Assembly: GCA_023445445.1 (NCBI GenBank)
Contig: JAEXLD010000112.1
Coordinates: 1-64,000 of the forward strand
Reading direction: 5' to 3'
Length of the DNA: 64,000 nt
From: Bacillota bacterium
Lineage (GTDB): Bacteria > Bacillota > Clostridia > Clostridiales > Clostridiaceae
Within the stretch, counting starts at the first letter, position 1; each line of letters opens with the position of its first letter. The notes beneath the pieces are model-generated. The model searched no databases. It saw only the letters and a program-made list of their open reading frames with translations, and was not told where the DNA came from. Positions 8,126 through 16,266 of this stretch are shown in pieces. The position numbers and the translations under genes were made by a program.

Positions 8126-8867
8126 AAAGCTTATTTTAATATCTTTAATTATTATAGCAATTATATGGATTTTAATATCTAATATAGTAAATAACTCTAT
8201 ATACTTACCTAAATTATCTGAAGTTTTCAGAGAATTTATAAATATAATAACAGAAAAGAACTTCTTGAAAAATATTGGATCGTCATTAATAAGAGGGATA
8301 TTTAGTTTTCTCATAGCTCTAATATTTGCAGTTATTTTAGGTATTATTTCTAGCAATAATAAGATATTTTATAATTTTTTCTATCCTATTAATTCTATAT
8401 TAAAATCTATACCAACAATTGCATTTATTCTTATAGCATTAATTTGGGTAAATAAAAACTATGCCACCTACTTAATTGGAATAATTATTGCCTTTCCAGT
8501 TTTATATGAAAGCACTTTAAATTCTATTTTAAATTCTAAGGAGGCTTTGTGGGAAATGCTTGACTCTTTTAGAGTTAAATATATTGATAAATTATTAAAC
8601 TTATATATTCAATCAATTATAATAAGCATTTCTCAAATTGCAACATCAACCTTTTCTTTAGTTTTAAAAGTAGTAATTGCTGGAGAAGTTATTGGACAGC
8701 CAAACTTTGGAATAGGGACAGCCATACAAGGAGAAAAAATAAATTTTAATACTGTAGGAATATTTGCTTGGATAATTATAGTTACTATTTTATGTTATAT
8801 ATCTGATAGCATAATCAATATTTTAGTTAAGAGACTTTTAAAAGGTGGTAGATATTTAGTTGATTAG
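8100..8867 (+). CDS. ABC transporter permease, NitT/TauT (SsuC-like)
   Basis: A 255-residue integral membrane protein with about six hydrophobic segments, starting with KLILISLIIIAIIWILISNI. The cytoplasmic coupling loop of the BPD_transp_1 fold is seen around SKEALWEMLDSFRVKYIDKL, followed by the family-typical VVIAGEVIGQPNFGIGTAIQ. It forms the channel for the lipoprotein encoded upstream (26-base overlap) and the ATPase downstream (8-base overlap). The unusually long overlaps indicate tight translational coupling. Substrate follows that of the binding protein and is not fixed by this sequence. Confidence 0.87.
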   Translation: MKNSSMKDKKLILISLIIIAIIWILISNIVNNSIYLPKLSEVFREFINIITEKNFLKNIGSSLIRGIFSFLIALIFAVILGIISSNNKIFYNFFYPINSILKSIPTIAFILIALIWVNKNYATYLIGIIIAFPVLYESTLNSILNSKEALWEMLDSFRVKYIDKLLNLYIQSIIISISQIATSTFSLVLKVVIAGEVIGQPNFGIGTAIQGEKINFNTVGIFAWIIIVTILCYISDSIINILVKRLLKGGRYLVD

Positions 8868-9459
8868 TTTTAATAATATAAATGTATCATTTAATGACAA
8901 AGTATTATACAAAGATTTTTCTATTAGCTTTGAGGAAAATACAATTAACTTTATAATGGGAGAATCAGGAGTTGGAAAAACCACTTTAATAAAATTTATA
9001 AAGAATGAACTCCTAGCTAAAAATAAAAAAGTAAGTGTAAGTTATCAAGAAAGCAGATTAATACCTTGGAAAAATGTATATCAGAATTTAGAATTAGTTA
9101 TAAAGAAGGATTATGGCAAGGAAAAAAGAAAAACTCTTATTAATGCTGTTTTAAAAAACATGAATTTATTAGATTCAGAAGAGTTATATCCTTATGAATT
9201 AAGTGGTGGAATGAAACAAAGAGTAAGTATAGCAAGATCCATTATATATAATGGAGATATTTTTATAATGGATGAGCCTTTTAAGGGTTTAGATATAGAT
9301 AATAAGAAGAAAATTATAGAATTTTTAAAAAATTATTTTATTGAATATAAAAAAACAGTGATAATAGTAAGTCATGACATAAATGAAGTTAAAGAATTTA
9401 CTAGTAACTATATTTTACTTAAAGGAAATCCAATTATTAAAGAAATTAAATATATTTAG
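8860..9459 (+). CDS. ABC transporter ATP-binding protein, NitT/TauT type
   Basis: A 199-residue ATPase energising the upstream permease at the inner face of the membrane. Walker A is GESGVGKTT near residue 33, the Q-loop region is SYQESRLIPW, the signature is ELSGGMKQRVSIARS and Walker B is IFIMDEPF, then the switch His in VSHDINEV. It is shorter than most SsuB/TauB proteins (about 240-260), lacking the usual C-terminal extension. It starts at TTG 8860 inside the permease gene; AAAGGTGG lies about twelve bases upstream. A terminator follows at once. Confidence 0.88.
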   Translation: MISFNNINVSFNDKVLYKDFSISFEENTINFIMGESGVGKTTLIKFIKNELLAKNKKVSVSYQESRLIPWKNVYQNLELVIKKDYGKEKRKTLINAVLKNMNLLDSEELYPYELSGGMKQRVSIARSIIYNGDIFIMDEPFKGLDIDNKKKIIEFLKNYFIEYKKTVIIVSHDINEVKEFTSNYILLKGNPIIKEIKYI

Positions 9460-9461
9460 AT

Positions 9462-9490
9462 GAGGTGCAAATGCACCTCTTTTATTTTTA
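9462..9490 (+). terminator. Intrinsic terminator of the ABC operon
   Basis: GAGGTGCA and TGCACCTC form an 8-base inverted repeat with a 2-base centre, followed by a T-rich tail. It isolates the importer genes from the molybdoenzyme cassette. Confidence 0.8.
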
Positions 9491-9559
9491 ATTATAAAAA
9501 ATAAATTAGAGTAATGTTTTGCATTTCATTGTGAATTAAATAACAAAAAAATATTCAAA

Positions 9560-9575
9560 CGTGATTATTATCACA
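9560..9575. promoter_or_regulatory. CRP/FNR-type operator upstream of molybdoenzyme cassette 1
   Basis: CGTGATTATTATCACA contains GTGA-N6-TCAC, the core of the CRP/FNR-family palindrome (TGTGA-N6-TCACA). A TAAAAT at 9597-9602, overlapping a TATAAT at 9602-9607, lies about 34-40 bases downstream of the site centre, close to the class II activator position (-41.5). An almost identical site precedes the second TDT gene. Confidence 0.65.
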
Positions 9576-9651
9576 GTTTGTAGAGGTTATTAATGCTAAA
9601 ATATAATGGCTTAAATAAATTTCTATTATTAGAAGTGGAGATGTAAATAAT

Positions 9652-11736
9652 ATGAAAAAGATTCAATCAACTTGTAACTTATGTGCTTTAGCATGTAATG
9701 TAGATTTTTATGTTGAAGGTGGGGAAATAAAAAGAGTTTCTCCTACTAAGGACTATCCTGTTAATAAAGGATTTTGTTGTATAAAGGGATTAAACTTAGA
9801 TAAGCAACAAACTAAAATAAAGGCGAGAAAGTCTCCATTATTAAGAGATGAAAATGGAGAAATGAAAGAAGTATCTTGGGAAGAAGGAATTAAGATATTT
9901 GTTGAAAAAATGACAAATATCCAAAATAAATATGGAAAAGAAAGTGTTGCCTATATTAGTACAGGTCAAATGACTACTGAAGAAATGGCTTTATTAGGCC
10001 ATGTAGGTAGAAATTATATGGGTATTCATGGAGATGGAAATACAAGATTATGTATGGCTACATCTGTAGTAGCTCATAAGCAAAGTTTTGGTTTTGATGC
10101 ACCTCCATATACTTTAAATGATGCTGAACTTTCAGATACAATAATTCTAATAGGAGCTAACCCTGTAATTGCTCATCCAATATTCTGGGGAAGAATAAGA
10201 GAAAATAAAGAAGCAAAAATAATTACAATAGATCCAAGAAAATCAGAAACAGCTATGAATTCAGATTTATGGATAGACATTAAACCAAAGGCTGACTTAG
10301 TTTTAATGTACACATTAGCTAATGTAATAATTGAAAATAATTGGATTGATAAGAAATACATTGAAGAACATACTGAAGGATTTGAAGAGTTTAAGAATCA
10401 TGTTTCTAAATTTACTTTAGATAATGTAGAAGAAGTAACAGGAATATCTAAAGAAAGAGTTTTAGAACTTGCAGAAATAATACATAATGGTAAAAGAGTT
10501 TCTTTCTGGTGGACAATGGGAGTGAATCAAGGTTACCAAGCAGTTAGAACAGCTCAATCTATAATAAACTTAGCTTTAATCACTGGTAACATTGGAAGAC
10601 CAGGAACAGGAGCAAACTCATTAACTGGACAATGTAATGCTATGGGGTCAAGAGCATTTAGTAATACTGCAGGACTTTATGGTGGTGGAGACTTCGATAA
10701 TCCTGTAAGAAGAAAAGCAGTTGCAGAGGCTTTAGAAGTAGATGAAGATGTTCTTGCAACTAAGCCAACTTTACCATATAACGTTATAATAGAAAAAGCT
10801 ATTGCAGGAGAAATTAAAGGATTATGGGTTATTTGTACAAATCCTAGACATTCCTTTACTAATAACGAAGAATTTAAGAAAGCTGCTGAAAAGCTAGATT
10901 TCTTAGTAGTTCAAGATATATATGAGGATACAGATACAGCTAAACTTTGTGATTTATATTTACCATCTGTTCCAGCAATTAAAAAAGAAGGAGTTCTTAT
11001 AAATACTGAACGTAGATTATCAAAGGTTAACCCTGTTATTCCTAAGGAAGAAGGTGAACTTTCTGACTTTGAAATATTCTTTAAAATTGGTGAAGAATTA
11101 GGAATGGGAAGTCTGTTAGATAATTGGAAGACCCCAAGAGATGTTTTTGAATTATTAAAGAAGTGTTCTAAAGGAATGCCTTGTGATATTACTGGAGTTA
11201 CTTATGAGATGTTAGAAGGAGAAAACATGAGTGGCTCTAAGGGAGTTCAATGGCCATTTAGAACAGGAGAAGTATTAGAAGCAGATGAAAGAAGACTATA
11301 TGAAGACGGTAATTATTATACCCCTTCAAAGAAAGCTAAAATTTTATTCGAAGATATAGCAGAAAATCCAACTAAGACTTCTGAAGAGTTCCCTTATATA
11401 TTCAATAGTGGAAGAGGAACGGTAGGACAATGGCATACTCAAGTTAGATCAAGAGAAATAGAACATAGTAAAATTTATAGTAAAGTATCTTATGTACTAA
11501 TGAATCCAGAATTAGCTAAGGAATTAAATATTGAAGAAAATGAAAGAGTAAATATTACTTCTCAAAATGGAAATACTAGTGAATTTAATGTTGTGTATTC
11601 AGAAGATGTAAAGAAAGATCAATTATATGCACCTATTCACTATATAGAAACAAATTCACTTACTCCTTCAGTTTATGATCCTTATTCAAAGGAACCATCT
11701 TTTAAAACTGTTGCAGTAAATATTTCTAAGAAATAG
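9652..11736 (+). CDS. Molybdopterin oxidoreductase, nitrate-reductase-like (copy 1)
   Basis: A 694-residue member of the DMSO-reductase superfamily. The N-terminal [4Fe-4S] ligands are C8-x2-C11-x3-C15 and, in GFCCIKG, C43. The segment GDGNTRLCMATSV places Cys134 as the likely molybdenum ligand, as in NarB/NasA/NapA-type nitrate reductases and unlike Sec/Cys-His formate dehydrogenases (which have VxH after the ligand). The C-terminal cofactor-binding domain is recognisable (NSGRGTVGQWHTQVRSREIE). No twin-arginine signal, so it is cytoplasmic. It is followed by ferredoxin and FAD genes that can feed it electrons from NAD(P)H. Nitrate as substrate is an inference; another oxyanion is possible. 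A paralogous cassette starts at 19929. Confidence 0.85.
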   Translation: MKKIQSTCNLCALACNVDFYVEGGEIKRVSPTKDYPVNKGFCCIKGLNLDKQQTKIKARKSPLLRDENGEMKEVSWEEGIKIFVEKMTNIQNKYGKESVAYISTGQMTTEEMALLGHVGRNYMGIHGDGNTRLCMATSVVAHKQSFGFDAPPYTLNDAELSDTIILIGANPVIAHPIFWGRIRENKEAKIITIDPRKSETAMNSDLWIDIKPKADLVLMYTLANVIIENNWIDKKYIEEHTEGFEEFKNHVSKFTLDNVEEVTGISKERVLELAEIIHNGKRVSFWWTMGVNQGYQAVRTAQSIINLALITGNIGRPGTGANSLTGQCNAMGSRAFSNTAGLYGGGDFDNPVRRKAVAEALEVDEDVLATKPTLPYNVIIEKAIAGEIKGLWVICTNPRHSFTNNEEFKKAAEKLDFLVVQDIYEDTDTAKLCDLYLPSVPAIKKEGVLINTERRLSKVNPVIPKEEGELSDFEIFFKIGEELGMGSLLDNWKTPRDVFELLKKCSKGMPCDITGVTYEMLEGENMSGSKGVQWPFRTGEVLEADERRLYEDGNYYTPSKKAKILFEDIAENPTKTSEEFPYIFNSGRGTVGQWHTQVRSREIEHSKIYSKVSYVLMNPELAKELNIEENERVNITSQNGNTSEFNVVYSEDVKKDQLYAPIHYIETNSLTPSVYDPYSKEPSFKTVAVNISKK

Positions 11737-11746
11737 GAGATTTGAT

Positions 11747-12154
11747 ATGAAAAGAATTAAAATTGATAGATCAAAATGTGTTGGTTGTTTAACATGCACC
11801 ACAGCATGTATAGTATCCCATAATTCAGAAGATACAAGAAGTAGAATAACTGTAGATAGTAATGGAAAATATGCTCCAATATTCTGTAGACATTGTGATA
11901 GACCTGAGTGTGTATATACTTGTATGACAGGGGCTATGAGTAAGGATAAAAACACAGGAAAAGTTACTTATGATAAGGAACGTTGCGCAAGTTGCTATAT
12001 GTGTATAATGGCATGTCCTTACGGAGTTTTAAAGGCTGATAGTAGAACTCATAAGGAAATAATGAAATGTGATGGATGCAAAGAGGCTGGATCACCACAA
12101 TGTGTAGCAAAATGTCCAATGGCAGCTATTACATTAGAGGAGGTATCTAATTAA
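11747..12154 (+). CDS. Four-cluster 4Fe-4S ferredoxin subunit (copy 1)
   Basis: A 135-residue electron-transfer protein of the HycB/DmsB/CooF type. Four cysteine groups are visible: CVGCLTCTTAC near residues 10-20, CRHCDRPECVYTC in the middle, CASCYMCIMACPYG, and CDGCKEAGSPQCVAKCP at the end, enough for four [4Fe-4S] clusters. It lies ten bases after the molybdoenzyme gene and its stop overlaps the FAD-protein start (TAATG), so it should carry electrons between the two. One position reads CMTGAM, where the paralogue has CPTGAM. No signal sequence. Confidence 0.88.
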   Translation: MKRIKIDRSKCVGCLTCTTACIVSHNSEDTRSRITVDSNGKYAPIFCRHCDRPECVYTCMTGAMSKDKNTGKVTYDKERCASCYMCIMACPYGVLKADSRTHKEIMKCDGCKEAGSPQCVAKCPMAAITLEEVSN

Positions 12155-13380
12155 TGAGATATGTAGTTATAGGAGCATCTGCAGCTGGAATTAGCGGTGC
12201 AAAAACATTAAGAGAATTAGATAAAGATGCTGAAATTATATTAATTTCAAAGGATACTGAAGTATATTCAAGATGTATTTTACATCATTATATATCAAAT
12301 CATAGAAGCATTGAGAAATTAGACTTTACATCTACAAACTTTTTTGAAGAATACAATATAAACTGGATTAAAGGTGTAGAAGTTGTATATTTAAAAGATG
12401 AAGAAAAATTATTAAAGCTTTCAAATGGTGAAACTATTAATTATGATAAATTAATGATTTGTAGTGGTGCATCTGCTTTTATTCCTCCAGTTGAAGGTTT
12501 AAGAGAAGGTAAAAATGTAGTAGGTCTTAGAAATTTAGAGGATGCAATCTTAATAAAGGAAGAAGCTGCTAAGGTTAAAAATGTTGTTGTATTAGGAGCT
12601 GGACTTGTTGGAATAGATGCTGTAAGTGGACTTATAGATACTGGAGTTAATATTTCTTTAGTAGAAATGGGAGACAAAGTACTTCCTATTCAATTAGATA
12701 AATATACTTCTTCAGTTTATGAAAGTAAGTTTGCAGAAAAGGGAGTTAACTTAAAATTAGGAGTTAAGGCAGAAAAGCTAATACTTGATGAAGAAAATAA
12801 TCCTAAGGCGCTATTAATAAACACAGGGGAAGAAATACCATGTGAATTAGTAATAGTCGCAACTGGAGTAAGATCTAATGTTGGATTCTTAGCTGATAGT
12901 AATGTTGAATGTGATAGATTTGGATTAATAATAGATGAAAAGGGAAATACTAATATAAATGACATATATGGAGCTGGTGATGTTACTGGAAGAAATCCAA
13001 TATGGCCAACTGCAGTTAAAGAAGGTATAATTGCAGCTCATAATATGTTAGATAAAGAAATGATAATGACAGACTTCTTTGGAAGTAAGAATACAATGAA
13101 TTTTGTTGGAATAGCTACTATGTCATTAGGGGATGTAGAGCCAAAGGATGAAAGTTATAAAGTTGAAATAAGCATAAATGAAAATAATTATAAGAAGATA
13201 ATCCATAAAGATGGTAAAATCTATGGAGCTATAATTCAAGGAGACTTATCTTATGCAGGTATTTTGACTCAATTAATTAAAGAAAAAATAGATATTTCAA
13301 AGGTTACTAAAGATATTTTTGAAATAGACTATGCTGATTTCTTTAACTTAGAAAAGAATTTTGAGTTTAGTTATAAATAA
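12154..13380 (+). CDS. FAD/NAD(P)H-dependent oxidoreductase (copy 1)
   Basis: A 408-residue pyridine-nucleotide-disulfide-type flavoprotein. The N-terminal FAD-binding motif is YVVIGASAAGISGAKTLREL, the NAD(P)H-binding fold is VVVLGAGLVGIDAV near residue 145, and the second FAD motif NINDIYGAGDVTG follows. A distinct C-terminal domain of about 100 residues begins around GSKNTMNFVGIATMSLGD. The layout resembles NADH:rubredoxin reductases and the N-terminal part of NirB/NasB. It is the likely entry point for NAD(P)H electrons, passing them through the ferredoxin to the molybdoenzyme. Start overlaps the ferredoxin stop by one base. Confidence 0.87.
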   Translation: MRYVVIGASAAGISGAKTLRELDKDAEIILISKDTEVYSRCILHHYISNHRSIEKLDFTSTNFFEEYNINWIKGVEVVYLKDEEKLLKLSNGETINYDKLMICSGASAFIPPVEGLREGKNVVGLRNLEDAILIKEEAAKVKNVVVLGAGLVGIDAVSGLIDTGVNISLVEMGDKVLPIQLDKYTSSVYESKFAEKGVNLKLGVKAEKLILDEENNPKALLINTGEEIPCELVIVATGVRSNVGFLADSNVECDRFGLIIDEKGNTNINDIYGAGDVTGRNPIWPTAVKEGIIAAHNMLDKEMIMTDFFGSKNTMNFVGIATMSLGDVEPKDESYKVEISINENNYKKIIHKDGKIYGAIIQGDLSYAGILTQLIKEKIDISKVTKDIFEIDYADFFNLEKNFEFSYK

Positions 13381-13384
13381 AAAT

Positions 13385-13433
13385 ATTTATATGGAAGTTA
13401 GTATGCTAATTTCCATATAAATTTATTTTTTAT
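13385..13433 (+). terminator. Intrinsic terminator of molybdoenzyme cassette 1
   Basis: A long stem (ATTTATATGGAA...TTCCATATAAAT, continued inside by TTAG/CTAA with a TATG loop) followed by TTTATTTTTTATT. Confidence 0.88.
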
Positions 13434-13584
13434 TCTTTAGAAAATTATATAGTTAAATAAGCTATGTAGTACTTTAATATTTAATAAATATAAACAAAGA
13501 ATAAGCTAAAGAATAAAACATGAATATAGAGATTGCTTAGGTAGTTTTTTTAGGGAAAGTTCAATAAATAAGATTCAAAAAAAA

Positions 13585-13613
13585 TTGACTAATTGAAAGT
13601 AACTTGATAATAT
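13585..13613 (+). promoter_or_regulatory. Promoter for mobB and the cofactor operon
   Basis: TTGACT at 13585-13590, 17-base spacer, TATAAT-like TAATAT at 13608-13613, about 105 bases before the mobB start. Confidence 0.6.
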
Positions 13614-13717
13614 TTTTATTGGTTAAAATGATTAAAAAGATTATAATTATAAGTATAGAAAAAGATTACATAGAATAGTTATTAAATATTAAAAGTAAAG
13701 TTGAAGGATGAAGTATT

Positions 13718-14215
13718 ATGCCTAAAGTTATAAATATAGTGGGAGATAAATCTAATGTAGGAAAAACCTTTGTTATGGAAGGTATTATTAGAGAACTTAA
13801 AAAAAGGCATCTTACTGTTGGAACTATTAAACACGATGTTCATGGTTTTGATATTGATAAAGAAGGTAAAGATACATATAAACATAGAGAAGCAGGATCG
13901 GAAACTGTAATTATATCTTCTCCTAAGAGATTTGCATTAATAAAGGAAGTTAATGAAGAAATCCCTTTAGAAAAAATTATTAATTTGGCAAAGGATAAAG
14001 ATGTAATTTTAGTGGAAGGCTATAAGAAGAGTACTTTAAGGAAAATAGAAGTATATAGAAAGGGTTTTAGTGATGGAATTATTTCACCAAAAGAAAACCT
14101 AATTGCAATTGCTAGTGATGAAGACTTAAATTTTGAAGATATTTTAGTAGTAAAAAAAGATGACTTCAAAAAAATTGTAGATTTAATATTACAAGAAGAA
14201 GATTATAAAATTTAA
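13718..14215 (+). CDS. mobB: Molybdopterin-guanine dinucleotide biosynthesis protein B
   Basis: A 165-residue P-loop GTPase that assists MobA in making the guanine dinucleotide form of the molybdenum cofactor, the form used by DMSO-reductase-family enzymes like those encoded on both sides. The nucleotide loop GDKSNVGKTFVMEGIIREL is at residues 7-25, followed by the MobB-typical TIKHDVHGFDIDKEGKDT and VILVEGYKKS. AAGGATGAAG precedes the ATG. It is separated from moeA by a structured leader, so it may be expressed apart from the rest of the operon. Confidence 0.9.
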   Translation: MPKVINIVGDKSNVGKTFVMEGIIRELKKRHLTVGTIKHDVHGFDIDKEGKDTYKHREAGSETVIISSPKRFALIKEVNEEIPLEKIINLAKDKDVILVEGYKKSTLRKIEVYRKGFSDGIISPKENLIAIASDEDLNFEDILVVKKDDFKKIVDLILQEEDYKI

Positions 14216-14241
14216 TAATATAATCAATAAAATTTTCTAGA

Positions 14242-14393
14242 GTATATGTTTCCTAAGGGTTTTCTATGGAACTTATACCTGAATTTAAATTCACAGGGTA
14301 CATATTTGAAAAAATAGTATCTCCACGTTTATGGGAAGGAAAATAAGTTGATTTAAATATCATTTTAAGATTTAGGTTTGAGAATCTAAATCT
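14242..14393 (+). ncRNA. Structured leader RNA upstream of moeA, probable molybdenum-cofactor-type riboswitch
   Basis: The hairpin 14242-14278 (GTATATGTTTCC/GGAACTTATAC) carries CCTAAG at 14252-14257 and TATGG at 14265-14269, together the canonical 11-nt GNRA tetraloop receptor. A second hairpin 14303-14316 (TATTT-GAAA-AAATA) presents a GAAA tetraloop, the partner of that receptor. Between them are a TACC/GGTA stem around the palindrome TGAATTTAAATTCA, and downstream an 8-bp stem AGATTTAG/CTAAATCT (14368-14393). A terminator hairpin follows right before the moeA ribosome binding site. Position before a cofactor operon suggests a Moco-sensing riboswitch (Moco RNA class); I could not check the class consensus. 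Confidence 0.6.
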
Positions 14394-14433
14394 AATTTAA
14401 GACTATTTATAGTTATTAAATATATTTAAATTT

Positions 14434-14479
14434 AGGCTTATTATTCACAAACATATGAATAATAAGTCTTTTTATTTTT
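14434..14479 (+). terminator. Leader terminator (expression platform) before moeA
   Basis: A 14-bp stem (AGGCTTATTATTCA pairing with TGAATAATAAGTCT, one G-U) followed by TTTTTATTTTT and then directly the moeA binding site AGGAGGG at 14480. The left arm region (ATATTTAAATTTAGGCTTATT) can instead pair with AAATAAGTTGATTTAAATAT at 14341-14360, giving a competing antiterminator. Confidence 0.75.
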
Positions 14480-14491
14480 AGGAGGGATATT

Positions 14492-15694
14492 GTGAGGTCC
14501 TTTATTTCTTTAGAAGAAGCTTTAGAGATTTTAAATGACAATATAGAAAGTTTAGATATTGAGGAAGTACCTCTATTAAATGGATTAAATAAGGTTTTAG
14601 CAGAAAATGTATACTCTAAAATAAATAATCCTCCATTTAATAAATCAGCAATGGATGGATATGCACTTATTGCTGAAGATGCCTTTATAAATAATAAGAT
14701 TGAAGTAATAGATAAAGTTTATGCTGGAGGATTTAGTAAAAAGACAGTTACTAAAAATACAGCAATAAAAATAATGACTGGAGCACCAATACCTGAAGGT
14801 GCAAATGCAGTTATTAAACAAGAAGATGTAATTATCGAAGATAATAATATAATCATAAGAAAAGAAGTTTCTGAAAATCAAAATATTTGTCCTATAGGGG
14901 AAGATATATCTAAAGGAGATTTACTTGTAGAAGCTAAGAAAAAACTTGATTATTCAGATATAGGAATTATAGCTAGCTCTGGTATTGATAAAATTAAGGT
15001 TTATAGAAAGCCTAGAATTGCTTTTTTTAGTACTGGAGATGAAGTTACAGATTTAAATGAAGAACTTAAATATGGGAAAATTTATAATAGTAATAGATTT
15101 TCAATTATTTCAAGGCTTATAGAACTGGGATATGAAGTAAATAAGGTTAATCATATAAAAGATGATTATAAGGAAATAGGAAAGGTGATAAAAGAAGCAT
15201 CTAAAGAAACAGATATGATTATTACAACTGGTGGTGTATCTGTTGGAGAAAAGGACTTATTAAAAGATGCAATTAAAAGTATAGATGGGGAAATATTATT
15301 TTGGAAAATAACTATTAAACCGGGTTCAGCAGTTTTATGTAGCAAAATTAATAATTGTATTATCATTAGTTTATCTGGAAATCCAACGGCTGCATTAACT
15401 ACCTTTGAATTATTAGTAAAAACTTCTGTTAATAAGCTATCAGGAGAGAAAGATGTTAGAATTATTAGAGATAAAGCTATATTAGCAGATGGAATTATAA
15501 AAAAAGATTTTAAACATAAATTTTTAAGAGGGTATTTTGAAATAGATAATTGTAAGCAAAAGGTTTATATTACACAAAAAAAATCAGGCAATGGAATATT
15601 AAGATTAGCACTAAATTCAAATTGCATTATTGAAATTAATCCTAATAATGAAGAAATGAAAACAGGAGATTTAGTAGATATTATAAAACTTTAG
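14492..15694 (+). CDS. moeA: Molybdopterin molybdenumtransferase MoeA
   Basis: A 400-residue enzyme that inserts molybdate into adenylated molybdopterin. The N-terminal signature NNPPFNKSAMDGYAL is near residue 45-60, GAPIPEGANAVIKQEDV follows, and the MoCF-binding domain shows TTGGVSVGEKD, KPGSAVL and ISLSGNPTAA. The C-terminal beta domain is present, so the protein is full length. It starts at GTG 14492 with AGGAGGG five bases before. First gene of a tightly packed operon (moeA, mobA, mogA/moaB, second MoeA-like gene, moaC, moaA, MOSC). A terminator in its leader should control the whole set. Confidence 0.93.
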   Translation: MRSFISLEEALEILNDNIESLDIEEVPLLNGLNKVLAENVYSKINNPPFNKSAMDGYALIAEDAFINNKIEVIDKVYAGGFSKKTVTKNTAIKIMTGAPIPEGANAVIKQEDVIIEDNNIIIRKEVSENQNICPIGEDISKGDLLVEAKKKLDYSDIGIIASSGIDKIKVYRKPRIAFFSTGDEVTDLNEELKYGKIYNSNRFSIISRLIELGYEVNKVNHIKDDYKEIGKVIKEASKETDMIITTGGVSVGEKDLLKDAIKSIDGEILFWKITIKPGSAVLCSKINNCIIISLSGNPTAALTTFELLVKTSVNKLSGEKDVRIIRDKAILADGIIKKDFKHKFLRGYFEIDNCKQKVYITQKKSGNGILRLALNSNCIIEINPNNEEMKTGDLVDIIKL

Positions 15695-15702
15695 GAGGAA
15701 AA

Positions 15703-16266
15703 ATGATTAATAAGACTTTAGCAATATTAGCTGGTGGAAAAAGTAGCAGAATGAATTATAAAAATAAGGCATTATTAATATATAAAGAAAAAACTTTTAT
15801 AGAAAATATAATAAATTCAGGAAAAGAATTTGATGAAATAATAATAATAGCCAATAATATAGAAGATTATAAAAGTTTAAATTTAAAAGTTTATCCTGAC
15901 ATATATAAGGGAAATGGACCTTTGTCGGGAATTCATTCAGCACTTAAAAATGCTAAAAATAATAAAGTTTTATGTATAGCTTGTGATATGCCATTAATAT
16001 CTAAAAAAACTTTAGATTTAATTGGAAATATAGAAGGAGATTATGAGGTTTTAGTTCCTAGAATTAATGATAGACTTCAACCTATGTGTGCTATATATTC
16101 TAAAAGCTTAATTCCTAAAATTGAAAAGTCATTTTTTAATAGTGAAAACAAGCTTCAAAAGTTTATACTATCTACAAAATATAAAGTATTAGACAATAAA
16201 TTATCCCTAAAGGATTTTTCAAATATAAATACAGAAAAAGAATATAAATTACTGGAGGAGATTTAA
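15703..16266 (+). CDS. mobA: Molybdenum cofactor guanylyltransferase MobA
   Basis: A 187-residue nucleotidyltransferase that joins GMP from GTP to the molybdenum cofactor. The N-terminal LAGGKSSRMNYKNKALL motif binds GTP, GNGPLSGIHSALK and the metal-binding CIACDMPLIS follow. Length agrees with MobA. It follows moeA by eight bases with TAGGAGGA as binding site, and its stop overlaps the start of mogA/moaB (TAATG). The presence of mobA and mobB agrees with bis-MGD molybdoenzymes encoded in both flanking cassettes. Confidence 0.92.
   Translation: MINKTLAILAGGKSSRMNYKNKALLIYKEKTFIENIINSGKEFDEIIIIANNIEDYKSLNLKVYPDIYKGNGPLSGIHSALKNAKNNKVLCIACDMPLISKKTLDLIGNIEGDYEVLVPRINDRLQPMCAIYSKSLIPKIEKSFFNSENKLQKFILSTKYKVLDNKLSLKDFSNINTEKEYKLLEEI

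Larger units (their letters stand above)
13381..13717. other. Intergenic region between cassette 1 and mobB
   Basis: 337 bases without a gene. It holds the terminator at 13385-13433 and the promoter at 13585-13613; the rest is A/T-rich and shows nothing else I can support. Confidence 0.6.
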
